Positions 1 to 7,828 of a stretch of DNA of 16,637 nucleotides are shown here, piece by piece. Below the pieces are notes generated by a model. It was not told the DNA's origin. It saw nothing but the letters and a program-made list of their open reading frames with translations, and searched no databases. Position 1 is the stretch's first letter; every line of letters starts with the position of its first letter. The stretch is from an uncultured Collinsella sp. (GTDB lineage: Bacteria > Actinomycetota > Coriobacteriia > Coriobacteriales > Coriobacteriaceae). The position numbers were made by a program, and so were the translations under genes. The stretch lies in assembly GCA_958435545.1 (NCBI GenBank), contig CAUBGU010000030.1, positions 1 to 16,637 on the forward strand, written 5' to 3'.

Positions 1-53
1 GACGTCGTCGATTATCAGTAATATCTGAGCGATTTATTTCGCATCGGAGGCAC
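1..53. other. left-edge intergenic fragment, possible tail of a plus-strand gene
   Basis: No gene can be called here. In plus frame 1 the first codons read D-V-V-D-Y-Q followed by TAA at 19-21. This could be the C-terminal end of a plus-strand gene entering from the left, and the plus-oriented hairpin at 54-97 would suit that. Seven codons are too few to prove coding, and the other frames are also partly open. Confidence 0.2.
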
Positions 54-97
54 AAGGAAAACCCCGCAGCTCGCATGGGCTGTGGGGTTTTCCTTTT
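54..97 (+). terminator. intrinsic terminator, plus orientation
   Basis: A stem of about 17 bp pairs 54-70 with 79-95, with one G-U pair and a short loop (71-78). The stem has a CCCC/GGGG core and A-tract/T-tract ends, and T runs lie at 88-91 and 94-97. The T-rich side is on the right, so it terminates transcription running left to right, probably of a convergent gene just outside the window. It could also act as a back-up for the minus-strand operon that ends at 121-169. Confidence 0.65.
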
Positions 98-120
98 AGA
101 TATCGAGGATGCCACAAGAT

Positions 121-169
121 AAAAGGACGGCCCCGCATCTCCCCGATCTGGAGAAATGCGGGGCCGTCC
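121..169 (-). terminator. intrinsic terminator of the pyrH-proS operon
   Basis: A GC-rich stem of 14 bp pairs 125-138 with 156-169. An inner 4-bp helix (139-142 with 150-153) extends it beyond a 2-nt bulge. On the minus strand the stem is followed directly by TTTT (124-121) and then A/T-rich sequence. It lies 31 bp past the proS stop codon, so it is the natural end of the long minus-strand transcript. Confidence 0.85.
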
Positions 170-199
170 CGTATATCGAACTACAAGCGAAATCGTCGA

Positions 200-1921
200 T
201 TAACGGCGTGCTGCCTTCACAAGCTCGGCGACCTTGGCGACGACCTCGTCGATCGCCACATCCTCGCGCTCACCCGTGGCACGGTCCTTGAGCTCAACGG
301 TGCCATTCTTAAGGCCACGCTTACCCAGAACGACCTGATACGGGAAGCCCATAAGGTCGTTGTCGGCAAACTTAAAGCCGGGACGCTCGTCGCGGTCGTC
401 GACGACAACCTCGATACCCTCGGCGCACAGGCCATCAACGATCTGCTCGCAGACGGTAGCGCACTCCTCCTTCTTGGGGTCGAGCGGAATCACCGCAACC
501 TCGTACGGGGCAACGGAGACCGGCCAGACGATACCGTGCTCGTCGTTGTGCTGCTCCACGACGGCAGCGAGCGAGCGGGACACACCAACGCCGTAGCAGC
601 CCATGATGAGCGGCTTCTCCTTGCCGTCCTCGTCCATAAAGGTGGCACCCATGGCCTCGGAATACTTGGTGCCCAGCTGGAAGACCTGAGAGACCTCGAT
701 GCCGCGGGCAGCGGAGAGCGGCTTGCCGCAGTGCGGGCAGGGGTCGCCGGCGACAACGGTGACCAGATCGGCCCACTCATCGACGGTAAAGTCGTGCTCG
801 GGGCAGGCGCCGGTAAAGTGATAATCGACCTCGTTGGCACCGCAGGCCCACTGCTTGGACTCGCGCAGGCTCTCGTCGCACACCAGACGAATGCCATCGG
901 GCAGGTTAACCGGTCCGATAAAGCCCTTGTGCAGACCGTTCGCCTGAAGCTCCTCGTCGGTCATCATGCGATAGCCCTTGCCAAAGACGTGCTCGGCCTT
1001 GCAATCGTTGAGCTCGTGATCGCCCGGAACAATGGCCACGACCGGCTTGCCCTCGGCGTCGATGAGCGCCAGCGACTTGCGCGTGCCGTTCTCGGGGAAC
1101 CCAAAGAACTTAGCAACTGCCTCAATGGTGCCCATGCCCGGAGTCTCAACCTTGGTGAGCGTACCGTCACCAGGACCCTCGGTCACGACGACCTTGGTGC
1201 TTGCCGCCTCGTCATCGGCAGCAAAGCCGCAATCGTCGCAGTAGACGAGCGAAGCCTCGCCGGCGTCGGCCAAAGCCATGTACTCGACGGAGGTATCGCC
1301 ACCGATCTCACCGGAGTCGGCAACAACGGGCAGGGCCTTGATATAGCAGCGCTCGCAGATGTTAGCGTAGGCCTGCTTCATCTTGTCATACTCCTCCTGC
1401 AGGCTCTCCTGCGTGGCGGAGAAGCTGTAGGCGTCCTTCATGATGAACTCGCGACCGCGCATCAGGCCAAAGCGGGGGCGGAACTCGTCACGGAACTTGT
1501 CCTGGATGTGGTAGAGGTTGACGGGAAGCTGCTTATAGGAGCGCAGTTCATTGCGCACCAGGGCGGTGACAGTCTCCTCGTGGGTGGGGCCCAGCACGAA
1601 CTCACGGCCGTGACGGTCATCGAAGCGCACGAGCTCCTTGCCATAGGCATCGATACGGCCGGACTCACGCCACAGCTCGGCATCGACCATGATAGGCATC
1701 ATGAGCTCCTGGGCACCGGCGGCATCCATCTCGTCGCGCACGATGTTCTCGATCTTGCGGATCGAGCGCCATGCGAGCGGCAGATAGGAATACAGGCCGG
1801 CGGCCTCCTTGCGGATCATGCCGGCGCGAAGCAGCAGACGGTGGCTCGCAAGCTCGGCGTCCGCCGGATCCTCTTTGAGCGTCGGCGCGTAAAGCTTAGA
1901 CATATACATTGCTCGAGTCAT
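200..1921 (-). CDS. proS: prolyl-tRNA synthetase
   Basis: Cytoplasmic class II aminoacyl-tRNA synthetase that charges tRNA-Pro. The 573 residues match the full-length bacterial (E. coli-type, about 570 aa) form. Motif 1 lies near residues 48-78 and the Thr-His-Glu-Glu loop at 113-116. Motif 2 runs from F143 to F167 and contains RDEFRPRFGLMRGREF. An inserted editing (INS) domain occupies about 225-405, with K282 at the position of the editing lysine of E. coli. Motif 3 is GCYGVGVSR at 441-449, followed by the C-terminal anticodon-binding domain. CxxC pairs at 228-231 and 395-398 bracket the INS domain and may form a zinc knuckle. The start is the ATG at 1921: GAGGAG at 1933-1928 sits 6 nt upstream, inside the last codons of ispG, while the in-frame ATGs at residues 5 and 7 would be too far from it. 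The ispG stop codon directly abuts this ATG. Last gene of the operon. Confidence 0.97.
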   Translation of the reverse strand: MTRAMYMSKLYAPTLKEDPADAELASHRLLLRAGMIRKEAAGLYSYLPLAWRSIRKIENIVRDEMDAAGAQELMMPIMVDAELWRESGRIDAYGKELVRFDDRHGREFVLGPTHEETVTALVRNELRSYKQLPVNLYHIQDKFRDEFRPRFGLMRGREFIMKDAYSFSATQESLQEEYDKMKQAYANICERCYIKALPVVADSGEIGGDTSVEYMALADAGEASLVYCDDCGFAADDEAASTKVVVTEGPGDGTLTKVETPGMGTIEAVAKFFGFPENGTRKSLALIDAEGKPVVAIVPGDHELNDCKAEHVFGKGYRMMTDEELQANGLHKGFIGPVNLPDGIRLVCDESLRESKQWACGANEVDYHFTGACPEHDFTVDEWADLVTVVAGDPCPHCGKPLSAARGIEVSQVFQLGTKYSEAMGATFMDEDGKEKPLIMGCYGVGVSRSLAAVVEQHNDEHGIVWPVSVAPYEVAVIPLDPKKEECATVCEQIVDGLCAEGIEVVVDDRDERPGFKFADNDLMGFPYQVVLGKRGLKNGTVELKDRATGEREDVAIDEVVAKVAELVKAARR

Positions 1922-3004
1922 TTATTTCTCCTCAATAAGCTTGTCGACCTCGGCCATGAGCGCGTCGACAATTTGATCCTCAGCTACTTTACCAATGATC
2001 TGGCCATGCGAAAAGAGCAGGCCCTGACCTCGTCCACAGGCCACGCCCAAGTCGGCGTCGGAAGCCTCGCCGGGGCCATTAACGGCACATCCCATCACGG
2101 CGATGGAAAGCGGCGCGGAATAGTTCTTCAGTCGCTCGGTAACCTCCTCGGCGATGGGAATGAGGTTGACCTGGCAACGAGCGCACGTGGGACACGAGAC
2201 GATCTCGGGACCACGGCGGCGCAGGTCAAGGGACTGCAGGATACCCCAGGCGACCGGCGGCTCCTCGACCGGATCGGCCGTGAGCGAGACGCGCATGGTG
2301 TCACCGATACCCTCAGACAGCAGAATACCAAGGCCCACCGAGCTCTTAATGGTGCCCTGAAGCTTGGTACCCGCCTCGGTTACGCCCAGGTGAAGCGGAA
2401 CGTGGGGAATCTCACGCGACAGGGCTCGATAGGTATCAAGCGTCGTTTGCACGCTATGGGCCTTAGCCGAAAGCACGATGTTCGTAAAGCCGCGGTCTTC
2501 AAAATGCTTGACGAAACGCTCGCTCGACATCACGAGCTTTTCGGGCTGCGAAAGATTGTCGCGCTCGGCAATATCTTGCTCAAGCGAGCCCGCGTTCACG
2601 CCAATGCGAATCGCGCACCCAGCGGCGCCCGCGGCATCGATCACGGCATCGACCTTGGCCCAATCGCCAATGTTGCCGGGATTGATGCGGAGCTTGGCGG
2701 CACCGGCCTCTACGGCGCCGATGGCGAGCTTATGGTTAAAGTGAATATCGGCGACGATCGGCACCGGAGACTCGGCACAGATGGTGCGGAAACCCTCAAG
2801 CGCGGCCTCAGTGGGCACGCTCAAACGCACGATATCGCAGCCAGCCTGCGCCAACGCGCACACTTGCGCAAGCGTTGCCTGGGCATCAGCGGTATCGGTG
2901 CAGGTCATGGATTGGACCACCACCGGCGCGCCGCCACCGATCTGCACACCGCCCACATGCACGGGGCGCGTCAACTCGCGAGGCAAAGGATGGGATAAAG
3001 ACAA
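1922..3004 (-). CDS. ispG: 4-hydroxy-3-methylbut-2-enyl diphosphate synthase (GcpE/IspG)
   Basis: Iron-sulfur enzyme of the MEP isoprenoid pathway that converts 2-C-methyl-D-erythritol 2,4-cyclodiphosphate to HMBPP. The N-terminal TIM-barrel part includes the stretches around QSMT (31-34), DIVRLSVPT (57-65), ADIHFNHKLA (85-94) and KLRINPGNIG (104-113). The C-terminal cluster-binding domain has C271, C274 and C306, with E313 in the GCAVNGPGE motif. These are the usual three cysteines plus glutamate of the [4Fe-4S] site. The frame is open up to 3091, but that part overlaps the 3' end of rseP and does not look like IspG. A TTG at 3004, 8 nt after GGGGAG (3018-3013), gives 360 aa, the normal length, beginning MSLSHPLPRE. 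The gap from the rseP stop is 13 bp. IspG directly following RseP is a common actinobacterial arrangement. Confidence 0.95.
   Translation of the reverse strand: MSLSHPLPRELTRPVHVGGVQIGGGAPVVVQSMTCTDTADAQATLAQVCALAQAGCDIVRLSVPTEAALEGFRTICAESPVPIVADIHFNHKLAIGAVEAGAAKLRINPGNIGDWAKVDAVIDAAGAAGCAIRIGVNAGSLEQDIAERDNLSQPEKLVMSSERFVKHFEDRGFTNIVLSAKAHSVQTTLDTYRALSREIPHVPLHLGVTEAGTKLQGTIKSSVGLGILLSEGIGDTMRVSLTADPVEEPPVAWGILQSLDLRRRGPEIVSCPTCARCQVNLIPIAEEVTERLKNYSAPLSIAVMGCAVNGPGEASDADLGVACGRGQGLLFSHGQIIGKVAEDQIVDALMAEVDKLIEEK
1928..1933 (-). promoter_or_regulatory. ribosome binding site of proS
   Basis: GAGGAG on the minus strand, encoded by the two Glu codons at the end of ispG, with a 6-nt spacer to the ATG at 1921. 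It decides the first of three nearby in-frame Met codons as the proS start. Confidence 0.75.
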
Positions 3005-3012
3005 TCCAAACA

Positions 3013-3018
3013 CTCCCC
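3013..3018 (-). promoter_or_regulatory. ribosome binding site that sets the ispG TTG start
   Basis: GGGGAG on the minus strand begins at the last base of the rseP stop codon (TAG, 3020-3018). Its 8-nt spacer leads to TTG at 3004. A nearer in-frame GTG overlaps the site itself and cannot be served by it. The TTG therefore fits best. Confidence 0.65.
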
Positions 3019-4379
3019 TACAGAATAAATCGAAGGATGTCGGAACGAAGCATATAGACAAACAGCAGCGCAAAGAGCGCGATGCCCACATAGCTCACAA
3101 TCGTCTGGACCTTGAGCGGAAGCTCGCGGCCCACAATCTTTTGAATGATCTCGATGACCAGCTTACCGCCATCGAGTGGTGGGATGGGCAGCAGGTTCAT
3201 AAAGCCAAGCGAGAACGAAATGAGGGCGGCAAACGAAAGGAATGTGGCAGGGCCGGCAGCAGCAGCCTGTGAGGACATAACGCTAATTCCCACAATCGAG
3301 GAGGACTGATCGAGGATCTCCATCGTATGCTGCGGCTGGAGCAGGCGCATCACGCCCTCCGCTGTCTGCACGACATAGGAGAACGAAAGTCGAGCCGACG
3401 TGATGGGGTCTAAACGGACCACCTGCGTAGAGGCATACACACCTAGGCGCTCGTCCTCTTTGAGCGCAACCGTGGTCGAATGCTGCTTGCCGTCACGCTC
3501 ATACTCAATGGCGATATCGTCCTTACCGGCGGCCTTGCCGATGGCATCGTAAACGTCCATCCAGGTAGAGCACGATACTCCGTCAACCGAAAGGATCGCG
3601 TCGCCGCCCTCGATACCCGCCTTGGCGGCAATAGACCCCTCGTCAACCTGACCGATCACGTTGGTATCCATCGGCACGGTGACACCCGCAATAGAGTAGA
3701 TGCTCATAAGCAGCAAAAAGCCCGTCAGGATATTGACGAGAATGCCCGCGAGCAGCATAAAGGCGCGCTTGAGAAAACCCTGGCCCAGATAGGTATGCGA
3801 ACGCTCTCGCGCAAGGAACTCGGCTTCGCCGCACGGCAGCTCCCACACATCGCCCTCGGTAGTCGCATGCTCTCGATCGAAACGGCGGCCGTCAAAGGTG
3901 GTGTAACCCGCCGCATCTCGTGGCAGCGTCTGATACTTGGTGGGATAGTAGCTCGGCGAGGGCTTCTCCCCTTCCTCATACCAAGGCGCGATAGAGCCCC
4001 AACCCAAGAGCAAGGCGCATGCCTCGAGCACAACCTCCTCGGATAGCTCGAGCTCGGCGGCAAGGTCGGCCACGGTCACGCGACCATGACGATAGATAGC
4101 CGCGAGCACGCGATCGGCGCACGAGACGTCGGTCGGATCCATACCGCAGATGGCAGCGTAGCCACCCAGCAGCAGCGGGGTCACGCCAAACTTGGTTCCA
4201 ATGCGACGTGACGTGTAATGGATGTCAAAGCGGCACGGCAAGCCCAAAAAGAACTCGGTCACACGGACGCCGCAGGCACGTGCCGCCAAAAAGTGGCCGC
4301 CCTCGTGCAAAAACACGAGGACGGAAAGCATCAACAGGCCCCAAAAGACCGATGAGAGAACGCTCAGAACAGTATCCAT
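3018..4379 (-). CDS. rseP: RseP/RasP-type site-2 intramembrane metalloprotease with an inserted winged-helix-like module
   Basis: Membrane zinc protease (M50/RIP family) that cuts transmembrane substrates, typically anti-sigma factors or signal-peptide remnants. Numbering from the ATG at 4379 (453 aa), the zinc motif HEGGH is at 25-29 in the first membrane segment. A GGY loop follows near 72-74. A second membrane segment, about 205-232, contains AGILVN where AGPxxN is usual. A PDZ domain lies at about 238-310. The last membrane segments carry NLLPIPPLDGG (395-405), which supplies the third zinc ligand (Asp403). Between the GGY loop and the second segment lies an insertion of about 110 residues, of which about 86-135 reads as a winged helix-turn-helix. 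The start is uncertain: TTG at 4394 gives 458 aa but directly abuts AAGGA, whereas ATG at 4379 has that same site 15 nt upstream. Stop at 3018, in the dxr-rseP-ispG order. Confidence 0.93.
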   Translation of the reverse strand: MDTVLSVLSSVFWGLLMLSVLVFLHEGGHFLAARACGVRVTEFFLGLPCRFDIHYTSRRIGTKFGVTPLLLGGYAAICGMDPTDVSCADRVLAAIYRHGRVTVADLAAELELSEEVVLEACALLLGWGSIAPWYEEGEKPSPSYYPTKYQTLPRDAAGYTTFDGRRFDREHATTEGDVWELPCGEAEFLARERSHTYLGQGFLKRAFMLLAGILVNILTGFLLLMSIYSIAGVTVPMDTNVIGQVDEGSIAAKAGIEGGDAILSVDGVSCSTWMDVYDAIGKAAGKDDIAIEYERDGKQHSTTVALKEDERLGVYASTQVVRLDPITSARLSFSYVVQTAEGVMRLLQPQHTMEILDQSSSIVGISVMSSQAAAAGPATFLSFAALISFSLGFMNLLPIPPLDGGKLVIEIIQKIVGRELPLKVQTIVSYVGIALFALLFVYMLRSDILRFIL

Positions 4380-4404
4380 AAAACGAAAAAGCAATCCTTA
4401 TGGG

Positions 4405-5592
4405 TTAGGAACGGGTTGCGGCGAGCACCTGCACAGCCTTTTCACGCGCCCATGCATCGATGTCGCGAAGCTGCTCAAACGAATCGACCGCCTGCATATC
4501 GTGGGCATCCATGCAGGATTCCACAATGCGATCGATATCGGTAAAGCTGCAGTCATCGTGCAGGAAGGCATCGACGGCGACCTCGTTGGCGGCATTGAGC
4601 ACGCACGGCATGGTGCCACCCGTCTTGCCGGCACGTTCGGCCAGTGCCAGACAGCGGAAGGTATCCATGTCGGCAGCATCAAACGTGAGCTGCCCCAGCT
4701 CGCGGAAATCGATACGAGGCGCCGGGGTATCCCAACGCTCGGGATACGAGAACGCGAACTGGATGGGAATACGCATGTCGGAAGCACCGAGATGCGCCAT
4801 CACGGAGCCGTCGGCGAACTCGACCATAGAGTGAATCTTGGACTGACGCTGCACGACCACGTTAATGAAATCGAGGTCGCAGTTAAACAGATGCATGGCC
4901 TCAATGCGCTCCAGGCCCTTGTTCATGAGGGTGGCGGAGTCGATGGTGATCTTGGCACCCATGGCCCACGTGGGATGTGCGAGGGCATCGGCACGCGTCA
5001 CGCGGTCGAGCTCGTCGCGGGTGCGGCCAAAGAACGGACCGCCCGAGCAGGTGAGCCAAATACAATGAGCCTCGCGTGGGTTCTCTCCCAGATAGCACTG
5101 GTAGATGGCGGAGTGCTCAGAGTCGACTGGAATAAGCTGGCCCGGTTGCGCCAACGGCATAAGCAAGTCGCCGCCGACGACGAGGGACTCCTTGTTGGCA
5201 AGGGCAAGGCGCTTATTTGAGGTCAAGGCCGCATGGCTCGCCTCGAGACCGGCGGCACCCACAATAGCGACAAGCACGCAGTCGACATCGTCGCGACGCG
5301 CGAGCTCGCAAACCGCCTGCGCGCCAACGCCGAGCTTCGTTCCCTCGGGCAACTCCTGCAGCACGGCGTCATCGCCATGAGCGACATCGGCCACGGCAAC
5401 CGCCGGAACCGAGAACTCGCGGGCAGCGGCAACGAGCTCGGAGGTACTGGAGTTAACGGACAGCGCCGTCACCTGCAGGCGATCGGCATGCTGACGGCAC
5501 ACATCGAGTGCCTGGGTGCCGATAGAGCCCGTACAACCCAGGATGGCAACACGGAGGCGTCCATCGGGGCCATACGTCGTCTGGAAGGACAT
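4405..5592 (-). CDS. dxr: 1-deoxy-D-xylulose 5-phosphate reductoisomerase
   Basis: NADPH-dependent enzyme of the first committed MEP pathway step (DXP to MEP), cytoplasmic. It has 395 aa from the ATG at 5592, typical for the family. The NADPH loop GCTGSIG is at 19-25 and ALANKESLV at about 130-138. The metal ligands D157, E159 and E228 sit in PVDSEH and MNKGLE. S183 (SGGP), H206, M211, N224 and K225 match known active-site positions, and H254 matches E. coli H257. Unusually, the segment before H254 reads QRQSKIH where most homologues have HPQSxIH. The frame is open to 5637, but the upstream part overlaps cdsA. The chosen ATG overlaps the cdsA TAA by one base (TAATG), with GGAGG 9 nt upstream. 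Confidence 0.96.
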   Translation of the reverse strand: MSFQTTYGPDGRLRVAILGCTGSIGTQALDVCRQHADRLQVTALSVNSSTSELVAAAREFSVPAVAVADVAHGDDAVLQELPEGTKLGVGAQAVCELARRDDVDCVLVAIVGAAGLEASHAALTSNKRLALANKESLVVGGDLLMPLAQPGQLIPVDSEHSAIYQCYLGENPREAHCIWLTCSGGPFFGRTRDELDRVTRADALAHPTWAMGAKITIDSATLMNKGLERIEAMHLFNCDLDFINVVVQRQSKIHSMVEFADGSVMAHLGASDMRIPIQFAFSYPERWDTPAPRIDFRELGQLTFDAADMDTFRCLALAERAGKTGGTMPCVLNAANEVAVDAFLHDDCSFTDIDRIVESCMDAHDMQAVDSFEQLRDIDAWAREKAVQVLAATRS

Positions 5593-6491
5593 TACAGCAC
5601 GCCTCCGATCATCAGCATCAGCTGCGCGGTGATGCAACCGAAGATAAGCGAATCGCTACGGTCGAGCATGCCGCCATGGCCCGGGATAAGGTTGCCGGAA
5701 TCCTTGACGCCCACGCCACGCTTGATACGCGACTCGATGAGGTCGCCGATAACGCCCAGGACGGACACGACCACGCCGCACAGCAGCGCATAGGGCAGGC
5801 TGAGCTTGTAGAAGTGCGTCGCCCACAGGATGAGCCAAATCAAAACCGAGCCCAGGATGCCGCCGACAAACCCCTCCCAGCTCTTTTTGGGAGAGATCTT
5901 GGGAACCATCTTGTGCTTACCGATACGGCTGCCCACGATGTAGGCAAACGAATCGGAGACCCAAAGGGACGCGCAAACGCCCACCGAAAGCAAGGCGCCG
6001 GCAAAACCGGGCACGGCATCGCGCAGCAGCACGATAGCCGACAGCATAAAGCCAGTGTAGATGGGACCCATGAGCGTCACGGCCACATCAGAGATGCGGG
6101 TACGCGGCGACCAGACATACCAAATGCCCACAGCGAGCATCAGGGCAAAAAGCAGGGCATTCAGCAGCATCGAATCGCCCAGCGCCGACAGCGGAAAGAG
6201 CACGGCGGCAGCGATGCCCATGCGCTCGTTAGCCATCTTGCCATCGAGCCTTGTCATACGGAAATACTCATAGCAGCACAGACCGCTCATGACGGAAACA
6301 AAGATGGCAGTGGGCACGATACCCAAAACCAGGCACAGGATAAAGACAACGGCGTAGACGATACCCGCGGCGGCACGGGTAATAAAGCCCGCCAGCCACG
6401 AACCGGTGCCGCTCTTCGCTGTAGGCGCTCCCGCAGCGGTAGCTTTGCGCGCAGGCGTCTTGGGAGCAGATGCCTTGGGACGATCGGACAC
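5592..6491 (-). CDS. cdsA: phosphatidate cytidylyltransferase (CDP-diglyceride synthase)
   Basis: Integral membrane enzyme that makes CDP-diacylglycerol from phosphatidate and CTP, the precursor of the membrane phospholipids. It has 299 aa and begins with GTG at 6491, served by AGGAGG about 7 nt upstream, inside the end of uppS. Hydrophobic segments run from about residue 38 to the C-terminus. The family signature is at 253-280: SRIKRG, VKDSGNLIPGHGG and DRSD, with D264, H272, D277 and D280 present. Upstream are SDSFAY (179-184) and KISPKKSWEG (198-207). Residues 1-31 form a soluble Ala/Lys/Pro-rich tail that is probably disordered and cytoplasmic. The uppS stop is 2 bp upstream and dxr overlaps by one base downstream. 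Confidence 0.95.
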   Translation of the reverse strand: MSDRPKASAPKTPARKATAAGAPTAKSGTGSWLAGFITRAAAGIVYAVVFILCLVLGIVPTAIFVSVMSGLCCYEYFRMTRLDGKMANERMGIAAAVLFPLSALGDSMLLNALLFALMLAVGIWYVWSPRTRISDVAVTLMGPIYTGFMLSAIVLLRDAVPGFAGALLSVGVCASLWVSDSFAYIVGSRIGKHKMVPKISPKKSWEGFVGGILGSVLIWLILWATHFYKLSLPYALLCGVVVSVLGVIGDLIESRIKRGVGVKDSGNLIPGHGGMLDRSDSLIFGCITAQLMLMIGGVL

Positions 6492-6493
6492 GA

Positions 6494-7288
6494 TTAAGCC
6501 TCCTCGGTCTTGCTCAGTCCACCAAACCTACGGTCACGGCCCTGATAGGCCAAAATGGCGTCGACAAGGCCCCAACGATCAAAGTCGGGCCAATAGGTAT
6601 CGGTGACATAGAACTCGGAATAAGCCACCTGCCATAGCAGATAGTTCGAAAGGCGCAGCTCACCAGAGGTGCGAATCACAAGCTCAGGATCGGGAAGGCC
6701 GGCGGTATAGAGGTGGGAAGCCACCATGTCGTCATCAATTGCGGCAGGATCAATCTTACCGGCGGCAACGTCGAGCGCGATCTGACGGACAGCGCGGGTA
6801 ATCTCGGCACGCGCGCCGTAGTTGACGGCAAGCGCCAGCGTCATACCGGTGTGATCGGCGCACTCGGCAAGACCGCGTTCAAAAACGTCGCGGGTCTTCT
6901 TGGGCAGCGCGGAAATATCACCCAAAAAGACAACGCGCACGTTTTCGCGCTTCAGAAGCGGCAACTCGTCGATGAACGTCTTGGCAAACAAGTGCATCAA
7001 GACGTTGACCTCATGCTGCGGGCGGTTCCAGTTTTCGGTAGAAAACGCATAGGCAGAAAGCACGTCGACGCCCAGGCGCACGCAGGCGGTAATGATCTCG
7101 CGCAGCGAGACGATACCCGCCTTGTGGCCCTCAGTGCGTGCAAAACCGCGCGACGTGGCCCAACGACCGTTGCCATCCATGATGCACGAGATATGGTGCG
7201 GAATGTTATTGAGGTCAAGGTCGGAAAAACCGACGCCCGCAGGGGCGTCGGCAAAGTACTCGACCAGTTTATGCTCGTCGTATTGCAC
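6494..7288 (-). CDS. uppS: isoprenyl transferase (undecaprenyl diphosphate synthase family)
   Basis: cis-Prenyltransferase that extends an allylic diphosphate with isopentenyl diphosphate to make the undecaprenyl carrier for cell-wall synthesis. It has 264 aa. The conserved blocks are present: IMDGNGRWA at 36-44 with catalytic D38, GHKAG, AFSTENW at 81-87, NYGAR, and RTSGELRLSN followed by an aromatic stretch near the C-terminus. The N-terminal 28 residues precede the usual family start and are poorly conserved in style. The start is GTG at 7288, one base after the frr TAA, with GGAG inside the last frr codons 7 nt upstream. Its C5 substrate comes from the MEP pathway, of which dxr and ispG lie in the same operon. 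Confidence 0.94.
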   Translation of the reverse strand: MQYDEHKLVEYFADAPAGVGFSDLDLNNIPHHISCIMDGNGRWATSRGFARTEGHKAGIVSLREIITACVRLGVDVLSAYAFSTENWNRPQHEVNVLMHLFAKTFIDELPLLKRENVRVVFLGDISALPKKTRDVFERGLAECADHTGMTLALAVNYGARAEITRAVRQIALDVAAGKIDPAAIDDDMVASHLYTAGLPDPELVIRTSGELRLSNYLLWQVAYSEFYVTDTYWPDFDRWGLVDAILAYQGRDRRFGGLSKTEEA

Positions 7289-7289
7289 C

Positions 7290-7826
7290 TTAGATCTCCA
7301 TGACCTCGGCTTCTTTTTCCTTCAGAAGCTCCTCGACCTTGGCGACATACTCATCAGTGTGCTTCTGGACCTTGGCCTGCTCGCGACGGACATCGTCCTC
7401 GGTGAGCTCCTCATCGCGCTCGAGCTTGTTGTTGAAGTCGCGACGGATGTTACGGATAGACACCTTGGCCTGCTCGGCGTACTCGCGGCACTCCTTGACG
7501 AGCTCGCGACGGCGCTCCTCAGTGGGAGCCGGGAACGGAAGACGAACGACGGTGCCATCGGAGTTGGGGGTAATACCCAGATCGGAAGCGCCGATGGCCT
7601 TGACGATAGCATTGATGAGTGCCTTGTCCCACGGCTCGATGAGCAGCATGTGGGCCTCGGGGGTCTTGACGGCGGCAACCTGCGTGACCGGCGTGGGAAC
7701 ACCGTAATAATCGACGGTGATGTCGGACAGAATGTTGGCATTGGCGCGGCCGGTACGGACCTTGGAGAAGTTATGCTTGAGGGACTCGAGCGACTTGTCC
7801 ATATGGGCGGTGATGTTCTCTGCCAT
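7290..7826 (-). CDS. frr: ribosome recycling factor
   Basis: Splits post-termination ribosomes together with EF-G. The 178 aa are slightly fewer than the usual 185. The two halves of the long helical hairpin are visible: residues 1-30 containing MDKSLESLKHNFSKVRTGRA, and about 105-178 containing VSIRNIRRDFNNKL, which includes the conserved Arg cluster. The domain II beta part (DYYGVPTPVTQVA, about 39-52) lies between. The ATG at 7826 is two bases after the pyrH TAA, and AGGAGG lies 7 nt upstream. The start and length therefore look secure. pyrH-frr adjacency is nearly universal in bacteria. Confidence 0.97.
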   Translation of the reverse strand: MAENITAHMDKSLESLKHNFSKVRTGRANANILSDITVDYYGVPTPVTQVAAVKTPEAHMLLIEPWDKALINAIVKAIGASDLGITPNSDGTVVRLPFPAPTEERRRELVKECREYAEQAKVSIRNIRRDFNNKLERDEELTEDDVRREQAKVQKHTDEYVAKVEELLKEKEAEVMEI

Positions 7827-7828
7827 GC

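Noticed and set aside
536..2998. 820-codon plus-strand open frame across proS and ispG
   Set aside because: It is antisense to two full-length, motif-complete enzymes. GC-rich codon use leaves the opposite strand open; the translated protein is Leu/Gly/His-rich without any recognisable domain.
3005..3091. N-terminal extension of ispG (29 codons)
   Set aside because: It overlaps the end of rseP, does not resemble IspG, and a TTG with a well-placed GGGGAG gives the normal family length.
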